DNA of 64,000 nt from NCBI GenBank assembly GCA_019930625.1, contig CP082844.1, forward strand, positions 6,200,001 to 6,264,000, in the 5' to 3' direction. Under the pieces are notes generated by a model. The model ran no database searches, was not told where the DNA came from, and saw only the letters and a program-made list of their open reading frames with translations. Positions 45,768-56,526 of this stretch are shown in pieces. Within the stretch, counting starts at the first letter, position 1, and the number at the start of each line of letters is the position of its first letter. Origin of the DNA: Nocardia asteroides. Lineage in GTDB: Bacteria; Actinomycetota; Actinomycetes; Mycobacteriales; Mycobacteriaceae. A program made the translations under genes and the position numbers.

Positions 45768-46217
45768 GTGACCAGCAGACCCGCCGCAGCGCAGCATTTG
45801 CACGACCTCGCGCGACTACGCCGCGTACGCGACCGTATCGACCGGGAGTATGCGCAGCCGCTGGACGTCGAGGCGCTCGCCCGGGACGCGCACATGTCGG
45901 CCGGACATCTCAGCCGCCAGTTCCGGCTCGCCTACGGCGAGTCGCCGTACTCCTATCTGATGACGCGGCGCATCGAACGCGCGATGGCGCTGCTGCGTCG
46001 CGGGGACCTCAGCGTCACCGAGGTCTGTTTCGCGGTCGGCTGCTCGTCGCTGGGCACCTTCAGCACTCGCTTCACCGAGTTGGTCGGCGTGCCGCCCAGC
46101 GTCTATCGCAGGCAGGAGGCGGACGCGGCGGCGGGGATGCCCGCGTGCGTGGCCAAACAGGTCACCAGACCGATCAGGAATCGAGAAGCGCCGGTTACCG
46201 AGCCGCAATTAGCCTGA
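45768..46217 (+). CDS. AraC family regulator (DNA-binding domain only)
   Basis: 149 residues, mostly a two-HTH AraC domain: DVEALARDAHMSAGHLSRQF RLAYGESPYSYL, then SVTEVCFAVGCSSLGTFSTR and FTELVGVPPSVYR. No effector domain; the C-terminal ~30 residues are basic. The downstream VOC gene starts 5 bp after its stop, so they are one transcript. Small AraC proteins of the MarA/SoxS size often act as activators of resistance operons. Confidence 0.85.
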   Translation: MTSRPAAAQHLHDLARLRRVRDRIDREYAQPLDVEALARDAHMSAGHLSRQFRLAYGESPYSYLMTRRIERAMALLRRGDLSVTEVCFAVGCSSLGTFSTRFTELVGVPPSVYRRQEADAAAGMPACVAKQVTRPIRNREAPVTEPQLA

Positions 46218-46222
46218 CTGCC

Positions 46223-46633
46223 ATGGACATCACCATTCACTCGAGCTTCCTGCCGCACAACGACGCGGAGGCGGCTCTCGCCTTCTACCGTGACACCCTC
46301 GGCTTCGAGGTGCGCAAAGACGTCGGATACGAAGGGCTGCGCTGGCTCACCGTCGGCCCCGTCGGCCAGCCCGAAACGTCCATCGTTCTGCATCCGCCGG
46401 GCGTCGACCCCGGCATCACCGACGACGAGCGCCGCACCATCACCGAGATGATGGCCAAGGGCACCTACGGCGGCATTCTCTTGGCAACCAAAGATCTCGA
46501 TGGCGCCTTCGAGCGGCTGGCGGCCCACGACGCCGAGATCGTCCAGGAGCCGACCGATCAGCCGTACGGAGTTCGCGACTGCGCCGTCCGCGATCCCGCG
46601 GGCAACCTGATCCGCATCCAAGAACTGCGCTGA
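46223..46633 (+). CDS. VOC (glyoxalase/bleomycin-resistance fold) protein
   Basis: 136 residues with two beta-alpha-beta-beta-beta halves: HNDAEAALAFYRDTLGFEVR, then LRWLTVGP...SIVLHPP, and GAFERLAAHDAEIVQEPTDQ with DCAVRDPAGNLIRI. This subgroup is usually annotated as glyoxalase/bleomycin-resistance protein; metal ligands cannot be assigned surely. It follows the AraC gene after 5 bp and precedes the UvrA-like gene by ~105 bp, so the three may form a stress or resistance operon. Confidence 0.8.
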   Translation: MDITIHSSFLPHNDAEAALAFYRDTLGFEVRKDVGYEGLRWLTVGPVGQPETSIVLHPPGVDPGITDDERRTITEMMAKGTYGGILLATKDLDGAFERLAAHDAEIVQEPTDQPYGVRDCAVRDPAGNLIRIQELR

Positions 46634-46737
46634 GGCGCAGCGCCCCAGCCACGACACCGGGCGATCACCGTCGCATCCGGCACCGGCACGGCGACGCAGA
46701 CCAGCCGGCCCGCCCCGACCGAACAGATGGAGACACG

Positions 46738-49131
<2,394 letters not shown>

Positions 49132-49187
49132 CCGCGCACACGACAGCACCTCCACCGGTAACGCTTTCCCGTATGACCTTCATGCGT

Positions 49188-49529
49188 TCACTGCTGGTCC
49201 TGCTCGCGCTGGATGGCCTCGGCGATCCGCTTGATACGCCGGAGCCTGGCGTCCCACGCCGCGCCCACCGAGGACAGCTGCGCGATCGCGCGGGCCAGTT
49301 GCTCCTCGTCCACCCGATACCTCCGCTCCCGGCCTGCGGGCGTGGCATGCACCAAACCGACGCGGTCGAGCACGCCGAGATGTTTGGCGACCGCCTGCCG
49401 GGTCACCGGCAGCCGCTCACTGAGACCGGTGGCCGTGCCGCCACCATCGGCCAGCAGCAGGTCGAGCATCCGCCGACGGGTCGGGTCCCCGACCGCGGAC
49501 CACAGGTCGTCGTCGACGGCGGCGGTCAC
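49188..49529 (-). CDS. ArsR family transcriptional regulator
   Basis: 113 residues from GTG that overlaps the upstream SRPBCC stop by 4 bp (GTGA). Winged helix: DDDLWSAVGDPTRRRMLDLL, then SERLPVTRQAVAKHLGVLDR and RERRYRVDEEQL. The subgroup with WDARLRRIKRIAE is the SRPBCC-linked type that lacks metal-binding cysteines. The order SRPBCC then ArsR is the reverse of the more common layout. Two palindromes upstream of the operon are its likely operators. Confidence 0.9.
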   Translation of the reverse strand: MTAAVDDDLWSAVGDPTRRRMLDLLLADGGGTATGLSERLPVTRQAVAKHLGVLDRVGLVHATPAGRERRYRVDEEQLARAIAQLSSVGAAWDARLRRIKRIAEAIQREQDQQ

Positions 49530-49978
49530 GGGGTCGACACCAGCCGAGCCAGGTACTCCCCGAGCCGGGGAACGAAGGTGTCCCACCCCGTGCTGTGTTC
49601 GCGGTATTGCTCCGCAAGCTTCGCGGCCTCCCAGCCCATCTCCCGGAACCCGGTCTCGACGAGCCGGATCCTGGTGCCCGTGCCCGACGGGGTGAGCTCG
49701 AACGTCACCAGCAGCGCGTTGGCGGAGTCGTCGACCTTGCCCTCCGGATAGCACCAGCGGAACGAGAACAATCGAGGCGGCTCGGCGTTCACCACGGTCA
49801 TCGGGACCACTTCCGCCCGGTCACCCCAGACGAGCTCACCGACCGCGCCGGGAGTCACGTCGAACGAGGCGTCGTCGGTCCACCATTCCGAGATGTGCTC
49901 GGGGCTGCTGACCACCTCGAAGACCACCTCGGGCGAGGCGTCGACGAATATCTCCCGTTCGATGCTGCCGTACTCCAT
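49526..49978 (-). CDS. SRPBCC/AHSA1 domain protein
   Basis: 150 residues. START-like helix-grip fold: SIEREIFVDASPEVVFEVVS, then WWTDDASFDVTPG, FSFRWCYPEG and LVTFELTPSGTGTRIRLVET before the long C-terminal helix. AHSA1-type proteins bind hydrophobic ligands or act as co-chaperone-like factors. ATG at 49978 has AAGG ~9 bp upstream. First gene of the two-gene ArsR operon; a 25-bp palindrome lies 17 bp before the start. Confidence 0.85.
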   Translation of the reverse strand: MEYGSIEREIFVDASPEVVFEVVSSPEHISEWWTDDASFDVTPGAVGELVWGDRAEVVPMTVVNAEPPRLFSFRWCYPEGKVDDSANALLVTFELTPSGTGTRIRLVETGFREMGWEAAKLAEQYREHSTGWDTFVPRLGEYLARLVSTP

Positions 49979-49994
49979 ATCGATCACCCTTCTC

Positions 49995-50019
49995 CATGTG
50001 CAACTTTCGGTTGCACATG
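49995..50019. promoter_or_regulatory. perfect 10-bp inverted repeat, likely ArsR operator 1
   Basis: CATGTGCAAC (49995-50004) and GTTGCACATG (50010-50019) are perfect 10-bp arms around TTTCG. It lies directly upstream of the SRPBCC-ArsR operon, overlapping its leader. Length and symmetry suit an ArsR dimer. It could also form an RNA hairpin, but the position fits an operator better. Confidence 0.6.
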
Positions 50020-50044
50020 AAGCTAGTCCACCGCGCGCCATCAC

Positions 50045-50059
50045 GCAACCATTGGTTGC
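50045..50059. promoter_or_regulatory. second inverted repeat, likely ArsR operator 2
   Basis: GCAACC-ATT-GGTTGC lies 25 bp beyond the first palindrome and shares its GCAAC/GTTGC half-site. Two related palindromes in one promoter support cooperative binding by the operon's own ArsR protein. Confidence 0.5.
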
Positions 50060-50137
50060 CCTTTTTCGGTGCGCCCCGTGTGATCCGACGGCCGCACCCC
50101 TGCACGCCGCTGTGTCGGAAGCCCCATCACCACTCGG

Positions 50138-50762
50138 TTAGCCGCCGGGGTTGGCGACCTGGTCCGGAATCGCCGGGTTCGGTGTCACGGTGCGGCCGTC
50201 GCCGCCGAGCGTGAACGTGATGACGACCGGACCGCCGGAGGGGCAGCAATTCGCATCGCTGCCCGCGAGCCACCGATACTGCACCTGCACACCGCGTTCG
50301 GTCGAACCGACCACCTTCGTGTAGGACGTCGCTTTCGCCGTCGCGGTGCCGAGATAGCCGTCGTGGCTGAAGAACATCACATGCCAGGGTGAACTCGCGG
50401 TCCCGCGGGGGTGTCGCCACCAGGACCCACAGCAGTGCGGGGCAGGACCCGGCGGGTGCGTCGGTGGCGCTGTCGACGACGTACGACGCGCCGCCCGGCG
50501 CGGGCCCGAGCGAGTTCACCGCTTCGGCGACCGCGCTCGAGTCCGGATCGACGCAGCGCCCCTTGCCGCTGGTAACAGGAACTTTCGGGGCGGGCGCCTC
50601 GGATGTGTCGCCTCCCTGTGCGGGCGTCGATCGAGTCGCCTCGATGGTGGACCGGCCGGGCTGGTTCGTTCCGGTCGCCGACGTATCCGATTCGCCCTGA
50701 CATCCCCCCGCAGCGATGCTCACCGCGATCGCCGCCACGACCGCACCGATGATCGTCTTCAT
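50138..50762 (-). pseudogene. LppP/LprE-type lipoprotein gene with a +1 frameshift in a G/C run
   Basis: ATG at 50762 (GGGAGG upstream) starts a lipoprotein signal peptide MKTIIGAVVAAIAVSIAAGG with Cys21 as the lipidation site. It is followed by a Thr/Pro-rich spacer and the family core GKGRCVDPDSSAVAEAVNSL...CPALLWVLVATP. The frame then breaks at a run of five C (G at 50407-50411) and the rest, SSPWHVMFFSHDGYLGT...YRWLAGSDANCCPSGGP, continues in another frame to 50138. The span is 625 bp; removing one C gives 208 clean codons. The mature family is an envelope lipoprotein of unknown function in Mycobacteriales. A homopolymer sequencing error is quite possible. Confidence 0.75.
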
Positions 50763-50959
50763 TCGCCTCCCTTTCGAATTCCCGACACCTGGGAGTCGGC
50801 TCGGGAAGAACGCTGTTACACCCCGGTTTTCGGGGCTTGCGTCCGTAGGACCGGATATGAAGGCGATCACCGCGCCTACCCGGCCGCACAGTTGGCGTCG
50901 AAATGTTTCGCGTCACGGTGTTTCGCGACGTTCGCGCGGTGATCGGTAGTGTCGACCGG

Positions 50960-52549
50960 GTGAGTAGCAGGGTGCGCCGGAAGTTCCACGGCATCGGACG
51001 AATCGATCGAGCGATCGGCGGCGTGGTCGCCGAACTGCCTGCCTCGGCGGTCGACCACGGTCTGTTGCGGATGACCGGCAGCGCGAATTTCAGCGGACTG
51101 TGGCTGGTCATCGCGGCGCTACTCGCCACCCGCCAGGGCGCGCCGCGGCGGGCGGCGTTCCGCGGTGTCGTCTCCGTCGCCGGCGCGAGTCTCGTCGTCA
51201 ACGCGGGCCTGAAGCCGCTCGTCGCACGGCGCAGGCCTGCCGCCGAACTGCTGCCCGCGCACCGGCGGCTCACCCCTGCCCCGACGTCCTCCTCGTTCCC
51301 TTCGGGACACAGCGCCTGCGCCGCGGCCTTCGCCACGGCCGTGGCTCTGGAAAGTCCGCGCACCGCATTGGTTGTCGCCCCGCTGGCCGCCACCGTCGCG
51401 TACTCCCGGGTACACACCGGCGTGCATTGGAGTTCCGACGTGCTCGTCGGAGCGGCCGTCGGTTCCGGTGTCGCCCTGGCCACCCGCCGCTGGTGGCCGG
51501 TGCGCGAGTCGGACGAAGCGCAGGCCCGCCCGGTCCGCGAGGTACCCGCGCTGGTCGAGGGCAAAGGCCTTGTGGTCATGGTGAATCCGATCTCCGGCGA
51601 CCCGAACTACGATCCCACCGACGACGTCGTCGCGGCGTTGCCCGCGGCCACCGTGCTGCGCACGCGACCGGACCTGGACTGTGCCGAACAACTCGAGCAG
51701 GCCATCGCCGAACACGGCGAACCGGTCTCGGCGGTCGGCGTCGCGGGCGGTGACGGCACGGTGGCCGCCGTGGCCGCGGTCGCGCTGCGCCACGAGTTGC
51801 CGTTGGTCGTCATCCCGACCGGCACACTGAATCATTTCGCCCGCGACCTCGGCGTCTACGACCTGCGCGAGGTCATCGACGCCACCGGTGTCGGCGAGGC
51901 GGTCGCGGTCGATATCGCCAGCGTCGAGTGCGAGGACGAAACCGGTTCGCGCACCAGGTACCTGATCAACACCGCCAGCCTCGGCGCCTATCCGGATCTC
52001 GTGCAGCTGCGTGAGAAGTGGCAGTCGCGCTGGGGGAAATGGCCCGCATTCGCCGCCGCGCTCGTGGTCACGCTGCGCCGGGCCGAACCGATCGAGATCT
52101 GCTTGGACGGGCGCTGGCAGCGGGTGTGGTTCCTGTTCATCGGCAACGGCCCCTACCATCCGCACGGCGCCGTGCCCGCGTTCCGCGACCGGCTCGACGC
52201 CGGGCTGCTCGACGTACGCTGGCTGCGCGCCGATCTGCGCTGGTCGCGCACCCGTGCGGTGCTGGCGCTGCTGCTGGCGGCGATCGGCCACAGCAAGGTC
52301 TACGGCGAGCGCCAGTTACCCGAACTCTTCGTACAGCTACCCACACCGGAGGCGCTGGCCACCGACGGTGAGGTGGTCGGCAAAGCCACCCGCCTGCACT
52401 TCGCCATCGCGGGCCAGCTACCGGTCTACCGTCGCGACGAATCGAACCCGCTGTGGGCCGATCGCAGCCGCCCCCATCACCGCAGAGCCCCTTGGTTGCG
52501 GGACGTATTCCGGGCCCGCCCGTATCAGCGCCGAGCGGGCGAAGACTGA
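50960..52549 (+). CDS. PAP2 phosphatase-diacylglycerol kinase fusion protein
   Basis: About 530 residues from GTG 50960 (ATG 50903 in frame is an alternative). The N-terminal half is a membrane PAP2 acid phosphatase with all three motifs: KPLVARRRP, SSFPSGHSACA and SRVHTGVHWSSDV. The C-terminal half, from VVMVNPISGDPNYDPTDDV, is a diacylglycerol/lipid kinase catalytic domain with the nucleotide loop GVAGGDGTVAAVA and the PTGTLNHFARDLGV block. The two activities remove and add phosphate on lipids, which suggests lipid phosphate turnover or recycling of undecaprenyl/phosphatidate-type substrates. Divergent from the broken lipoprotein gene. Confidence 0.85.
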   Translation: MSSRVRRKFHGIGRIDRAIGGVVAELPASAVDHGLLRMTGSANFSGLWLVIAALLATRQGAPRRAAFRGVVSVAGASLVVNAGLKPLVARRRPAAELLPAHRRLTPAPTSSSFPSGHSACAAAFATAVALESPRTALVVAPLAATVAYSRVHTGVHWSSDVLVGAAVGSGVALATRRWWPVRESDEAQARPVREVPALVEGKGLVVMVNPISGDPNYDPTDDVVAALPAATVLRTRPDLDCAEQLEQAIAEHGEPVSAVGVAGGDGTVAAVAAVALRHELPLVVIPTGTLNHFARDLGVYDLREVIDATGVGEAVAVDIASVECEDETGSRTRYLINTASLGAYPDLVQLREKWQSRWGKWPAFAAALVVTLRRAEPIEICLDGRWQRVWFLFIGNGPYHPHGAVPAFRDRLDAGLLDVRWLRADLRWSRTRAVLALLLAAIGHSKVYGERQLPELFVQLPTPEALATDGEVVGKATRLHFAIAGQLPVYRRDESNPLWADRSRPHHRRAPWLRDVFRARPYQRRAGED

Positions 52550-52633
52550 GCCGGCACTACAGGGCGCGCTATTCGTGGTGATCGCCATGGCACTTCCGGG
52601 CTGCACTGCGACCGCCGTTAAGCTCCTGCACCT

Positions 52634-53176
52634 ATGGCACTCAGCGCGACACTGCACAACTTCGCCGTCCAACTGGCCGACGTCGATCGGGGCGTCTACC
52701 AGGAGTTGGAGTTGCGGGTAGCGCGTCACCCGTCCGAAACCGCGGAGTTCATGCTGACGCGAGTGCTGGCCTATTGCCTCGAGTACGAGGAGGGAATCGC
52801 CTTCAGCGACGGCGGGGTCTCCTCCACCGACGAGCCCGCGGTGCTGGTGCGCGACCTCACCGGACGCCTCACCGCGTGGATCGAAGTCGGCGCGCCCGAC
52901 GCCGACCGGCTGCATCGCGGGAGCAAACTCGCCGAACGCGTCGCGGTCTACACCCATCGTGACCCCGCGAAGGTGCTGGCGCAATACACCGGCAAGCGCA
53001 TCCACCGCGCCGAAACGATTCCGCTCTACAGCTTCGATCGCGACGTCATCGATGCCGCCGTCGCCGCGATCGAACGCCGTAACACGGTCATCCTCTCCGT
53101 CACCGAACGCCTGCTGTACTTGGACATCAACGGCACGGGGCTGAGTACATCGATCCATGAGCATCGGCTCGAGTGA
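52634..53176 (+). CDS. YaeQ family protein
   Basis: 180 residues, full length for YaeQ. Markers are TLHNFAVQLADVDRGVYQEL, RHPSETAEFMLTRVLAYCLE and the PD-(D/E)XK-like core with WIEVGAPDADRLHRGSKLAE and ERVAVYTH. The fold is a minimal nuclease-like PD-(D/E)XK protein; biological role poorly defined. Single gene, convergent with the membrane-protein gene downstream. Confidence 0.9.
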   Translation: MALSATLHNFAVQLADVDRGVYQELELRVARHPSETAEFMLTRVLAYCLEYEEGIAFSDGGVSSTDEPAVLVRDLTGRLTAWIEVGAPDADRLHRGSKLAERVAVYTHRDPAKVLAQYTGKRIHRAETIPLYSFDRDVIDAAVAAIERRNTVILSVTERLLYLDINGTGLSTSIHEHRLE

Positions 53177-53260
53177 TCCTTCGCTCGGCGCCTCGGCGAT
53201 TGTTTGCACCTGGTCGGCGTGCTTTTTCCCCGCACTCCGCGCCGCTCACAGGGTGCACGG

Positions 53261-53884
53261 CTAGGTGCGCCCATTCGACGTTCCACGCACGTCTGTTTGT
53301 TGTGCCTCCCGTATCGCATCCGCGAGCTGCGACGGCTCGTCCACATACAGGCATATCGTGGTGACAGGCCCTGAGCTGCGCCATTTCTCGATGAAAGCGG
53401 GCGTGGCGTCAGTTCGCTGCCGGAGCGAAAGCTCGATGTTGGTGCCTTCATGATTCGGGAGGTGCAGACTGCCGCCCTCGATCGCGGGTGCCGTACGCGA
53501 ATACCGCCGCATGGTCACGACACGCGTTATGTGGTTGACCGGAACCTCGGCGACGACTTTCCCGGTCCGCCGAAGAACGAGCACGCCTCCCGACAAATAG
53601 TGCGGATGTACGACGTCGTCGGCGATGAACGCGGCCAGCAGTACGAGGGACGACAGAGAGACCACTGCGAGAACGATCTTCAGCCAGACCCACGGAAGAA
53701 CCAGATGCAGGACCACGACCTCGATCAGTGTGGCGGCCGCGAAGGCGACAGGCATCGTGAGCACGCCCGCTGACGCCGTGAATACCAGCCCGTTCCCTGG
53801 ATCGGTCTTCCCTCGGATCCACATCCACACCGACCGATATGCCCTGAGCCGCGAACGAACGAAGCGAAAGATCGGCGACATCAT
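53261..53884 (-). CDS. hypothetical membrane protein
   Basis: 207 residues. Two hydrophobic helices (~residues 33-58 and 65-90) are followed by a soluble beta-rich domain with an early YLSGGVLVLRRTGKVVAEVP and a later IEGGSLHLPNHEGTNIELSL. This is reminiscent of small PH-like domain proteins, but I cannot name the family. Codon GC3 is lower than the window average, as in the adjoining MerR gene. The start overlaps the 3' end of the MerR gene by 4 bp, so both are on one transcript and the MerR protein probably regulates it. Confidence 0.65.
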   Translation of the reverse strand: MMSPIFRFVRSRLRAYRSVWMWIRGKTDPGNGLVFTASAGVLTMPVAFAAATLIEVVVLHLVLPWVWLKIVLAVVSLSSLVLLAAFIADDVVHPHYLSGGVLVLRRTGKVVAEVPVNHITRVVTMRRYSRTAPAIEGGSLHLPNHEGTNIELSLRQRTDATPAFIEKWRSSGPVTTICLYVDEPSQLADAIREAQQTDVRGTSNGRT

Positions 53885-54681
53885 GAAGTCACCGGCTCAG
53901 GGTGCGTCGACAAGATCTCGAGAGCACGCAGTACGACCTGGCGCTGAGCATCGTCAGGAATGCATTCGTCGAGCCGGAGACCGCCGATTGTGTCGTCGTC
54001 GGGCACAGCGAAGACCGTCCCCGCAGGGAGCGAGCTGCTCAGATGACCGGCGAGCTCATTCGCAGCGAGTTCGATCTGTTCGGCGGCATCCCCGACCCGC
54101 CTCCCCTCGAGCTTTCCCCATGCCTGAAGGAGCTGCCGATAGACGACACGCGTGTCAGCGCAGCTCAACATCTGCGCGAACCACGTCAAGACCTGATCCG
54201 GCAGAGCGCTCGAAATCGCAAGGACCTCCAGTAGGTCCTTTTCGCGCTCGAGCGTTCGAATCTCTGCCTCGCAGCTTGCTTCCGATCGCACCGTATGGAA
54301 CGCCGCAACCAGATCCGCTGGAAGAGCGGTCAGCTCCTCTCCTTGGACCGCGGATTGCAGCAGTCGCGTCAATCGCTGTCGCTTCAGTTCCAGCGTAGTG
54401 ATCTCGCGCTCGCAGCTCGAGATGAGTGCGTGCAGATCGTCACGGAGATCGTCGGCGCCGGTGGTCGATCGTTTCTCGGCCAGGACCGTCGCCACGGAAC
54501 CAAGCGGTAGGCCGTTCTCGGCAAGCCAGCGGATACGCATCAGTCGCGCAAGGTCTTTGAGCGAGTAATCGCGATAGCCGTTTGCGCTGCGCGTGGGTTC
54601 TGCGAGTAGACCGAGCCGGTGGTAGTGGCGCACTGCACGAGGTGTCGTGCCCGCGGCCCTCGCGAGTTCGCTGGTTCTCAT
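53881..54681 (-). CDS. MerR family transcriptional regulator
   Basis: 266 residues from ATG 54681. MerR winged HTH at the N-terminus: MRTSELARAAGTTPRAVRHY HRLGLL, then NGYRDYSLKDLARL. A coiled coil (~75-125) and a long helical C-terminal domain follow, as in TipA-type regulators. GC3 is noticeably below that of neighbours, a hint of horizontal acquisition of this gene pair. It overlaps the downstream membrane-protein gene; a palindrome sits in its own promoter. Confidence 0.85.
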   Translation of the reverse strand: MRTSELARAAGTTPRAVRHYHRLGLLAEPTRSANGYRDYSLKDLARLMRIRWLAENGLPLGSVATVLAEKRSTTGADDLRDDLHALISSCEREITTLELKRQRLTRLLQSAVQGEELTALPADLVAAFHTVRSEASCEAEIRTLEREKDLLEVLAISSALPDQVLTWFAQMLSCADTRVVYRQLLQAWGKLEGRRVGDAAEQIELAANELAGHLSSSLPAGTVFAVPDDDTIGGLRLDECIPDDAQRQVVLRALEILSTHPEPVTS

Positions 54682-54699
54682 GCGACCCAGTCTCAACTA

Positions 54700-54718
54700 T
54701 GACCTTGCGTCATGGTCA
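54700..54718. promoter_or_regulatory. TGACC-N9-GGTCA palindrome, likely MerR operator
   Basis: TGACC (54700-54704) and GGTCA (54714-54718) lie 19 bp upstream of the MerR start. The leftward strand reads TTGACC here, a possible -35 hexamer overlapped by the palindrome, the classic MerR arrangement. Autoregulation is inferred. Confidence 0.45.
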
Positions 54719-54778
54719 ACGCTCCGAGAGTGGCTCGATTACAGGAAGCCTGTTGGCGTCCGCAGCGGTCCCGAGGCG

Positions 54779-55270
54779 TCAGACACCGAGTTCGTCGCAT
54801 AGATCGAGGTAGCGATGGAGGTAGTCGGGCGACGATCTGTGCGCCGACAATCCGACCGTGTCGAACTCGTCCAATCCCGCTGCCGCGGTGACACCCAGAG
54901 TCCGCAGCGCCGCATTGATCGTGCTCACGGAGAGCAACGGCCCACCCGCAACGGATACCGTGGCCCACTGCTCTCCGGCACCGGCGAAGTAGTCCGTGAA
55001 CACCACTGCGAAGGTCGGATCGGGCCTGGCGGACAAGTCGGCGGCGAGTATGCGGAGAACGCCTTCGCGGGGGAACAGCCCAGACGCCTCCGATGGCAAC
55101 TCGACATAGTCGGCAACCTTCCGCGTCGCTTGCCAAAAGGCCGTGTAGTAGTGCGTGAGATGAAAAAGCGTCAGGCCACCGTGCAGAGGCACCGGCACCA
55201 GGTCCCACCGGTCTGCCGCCGCAGTGTCGTGGGTCCCGGGAAGTATGAGCGCGGTAATGGCATGCGGCAC
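54779..55270 (-). CDS. hypothetical protein
   Basis: 163 residues, family not recognised. It opens PHAITALILPGTHDTAAADR, contains GLTLFHLTHYYTAFWQATRK, a PDPTFAVVFTDYFAGAGEQW segment and a C-terminal YLHRYLDLCDELGV. No signal peptide or membrane helix; the mixed alpha/beta pattern suggests a small globular cytosolic protein. GTG start without a good ribosome-binding site. Possibly in the same leftward group as the MerR gene, 97 bp downstream. Confidence 0.55.
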   Translation of the reverse strand: MPHAITALILPGTHDTAAADRWDLVPVPLHGGLTLFHLTHYYTAFWQATRKVADYVELPSEASGLFPREGVLRILAADLSARPDPTFAVVFTDYFAGAGEQWATVSVAGGPLLSVSTINAALRTLGVTAAAGLDEFDTVGLSAHRSSPDYLHRYLDLCDELGV

Positions 55271-55340
55271 AGTGGAATTCTATTGACGGCACGTCCCGGC
55301 CGGACCGGCTCGAAGCGTTGTCACGCCGACGTAGCGCGTC

Positions 55341-55787
55341 TCATCGGATTCGGCGTTCGCACTCTTCGAACGCCGCTCCCGTCTCGAAGCAGTCGTAACG
55401 GCCGCTCTGCATGTCACCACTGGTAGGAGGCTCACCACAGAGCAGCCCGCAGCGCTGATAGTTCGGGACGCCGGTGCCGTCGGGCCAGCGACAAGCATCC
55501 CTGTCGCAGGTGTAACCACGCGTGTTGGGATCGCGAGGGATCGGATCGCGGCTGTAGGACCACACGAACGCGTCGGCACCCCGCACCTGTGTGCAGTAGG
55601 CGGTGCGACCGTCGGCAAGTCGGCCGACCGCCCCGCGCTCCGGGCAGTAGTCGTTCAAGGTGACAGTGGGACCCGATGATTGCGATCCGGACCCACTCCC
55701 GGACGGCGGCGCTGCCGCGGAAATCGCGAACATCGCAGTCAGAAGCACCACCACTCCAACGCCCCCCACGGCCAGCCGACGCCTCAC
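55341..55787 (-). CDS. secreted cysteine-rich hypothetical protein
   Basis: 148 residues. The N-terminal signal peptide (RRRLAVGGVGVVVLLTAMFA, then an Ala-rich cleavage region) is followed by a Ser/Gly linker and a compact domain with eight cysteines, including YCPERG, YCTQVR, CDRDACRW and RCGLLCGEPP. Four disulfides outside the cell are likely. Many related secreted proteins of this size occur in Nocardia and mycobacteria without a known role. GTG start with a G-rich ribosome-binding site. Confidence 0.6.
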   Translation of the reverse strand: MRRRLAVGGVGVVVLLTAMFAISAAAPPSGSGSGSQSSGPTVTLNDYCPERGAVGRLADGRTAYCTQVRGADAFVWSYSRDPIPRDPNTRGYTCDRDACRWPDGTGVPNYQRCGLLCGEPPTSGDMQSGRYDCFETGAAFEECERRIR

Positions 55788-56104
55788 CCCTCGCCCCTTC
55801 CTGTTTCGGCCACGAGTGGCACACCTGCGAGAGCCCTACTCACAACTCGCCCAGCCGTGTGCCACTCCCGGACCTCGAATCGTGTCAGGCGGTGCACAAC
55901 TCCCAGCTACCCGCCGGACAGGTCTCGCGATCGCGATTCATCGAAAGCTGTACGCCGAATGGCCGAAGCAATGTCATGGTAGCGCCGCAGATCACCGGCG
56001 TGCTCCATGTACAGGTCGGCCTCTGGCGTCTGTCCCGAAGTCGAGAATCCCGAACGCGCCGTGCAGAACACCTCCGTCTCCTGGCCCAGCAGCGCTCCGC
56101 CGAC
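55788..56104. other. intergenic region between divergent small genes
   Basis: About 315 bases upstream of both the secreted protein and a rightward hypothetical gene. The rightward frame is open throughout, but its translation here is Arg/Ser-rich and unlike a protein, so I do not extend the gene into it. No repeat or hairpin stands out. Confidence 0.4.
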
Positions 56105-56521
56105 ATGCGCTCCGACCTGCGCTCGGTCGAATGGCCGACGACCTGGACGGGTGGCGCACCCGTCCAGCCGCTCCCGCTCGCCGAAACACATCTCGCGATG
56201 CAGTTGCACCGCGAGCACGGCTGCGCCCGCGAGCGCGCCGCGTTCGCGGCGTTGGTCGCGGCCGGGCGCATCACGCCCGATTCGACCCGAGCACACCGAT
56301 TTCGGGAGGACCTGATGACTGACAGCGAACGCCACCTGCCGGAAACGGAATGCCTGAGCCTGCGACTCCACCAGCTCACCGCGCGAGCCGGACGAGCGGG
56401 CTACCGCCTGCTGCGCGGCGGCTCGGTGCCCTACATCTGGGAACTCGTCGACGCCGACGACGGCGCACCCATCACCGCCGCGATCGACCTCGACCAGATC
56501 GAGCAGTGGCTCGACTCGTGA
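56105..56521 (+). CDS. small hypothetical protein
   Basis: 138 residues if started at ATG 56105. The N-terminal half has a LAMQLHREHGCARERAAFAA LVAAGRITPDS stretch resembling small actinobacterial zinc-knuckle-like proteins. The C-terminal half, from ATG 56315 (GGGAGGA upstream), reads RLHQLTARAGRAGYRLLRGG and VPYIWELVDADD and could be a separate 68-residue product. Strong ribosome-binding sequence favours 56315 as at least one real start. Function unknown. The gene is convergent with ureC, where ureF would be expected. Confidence 0.45.
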   Translation: MRSDLRSVEWPTTWTGGAPVQPLPLAETHLAMQLHREHGCARERAAFAALVAAGRITPDSTRAHRFREDLMTDSERHLPETECLSLRLHQLTARAGRAGYRLLRGGSVPYIWELVDADDGAPITAAIDLDQIEQWLDS

Positions 56522-56526
56522 GCGCG

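Noticed and set aside
49995..50019. Palindrome as a transcription terminator
   Set aside because: It lies upstream of, and close to, the start of an operon with an ArsR gene, has a related second palindrome nearby and no U tract; an operator is more likely.
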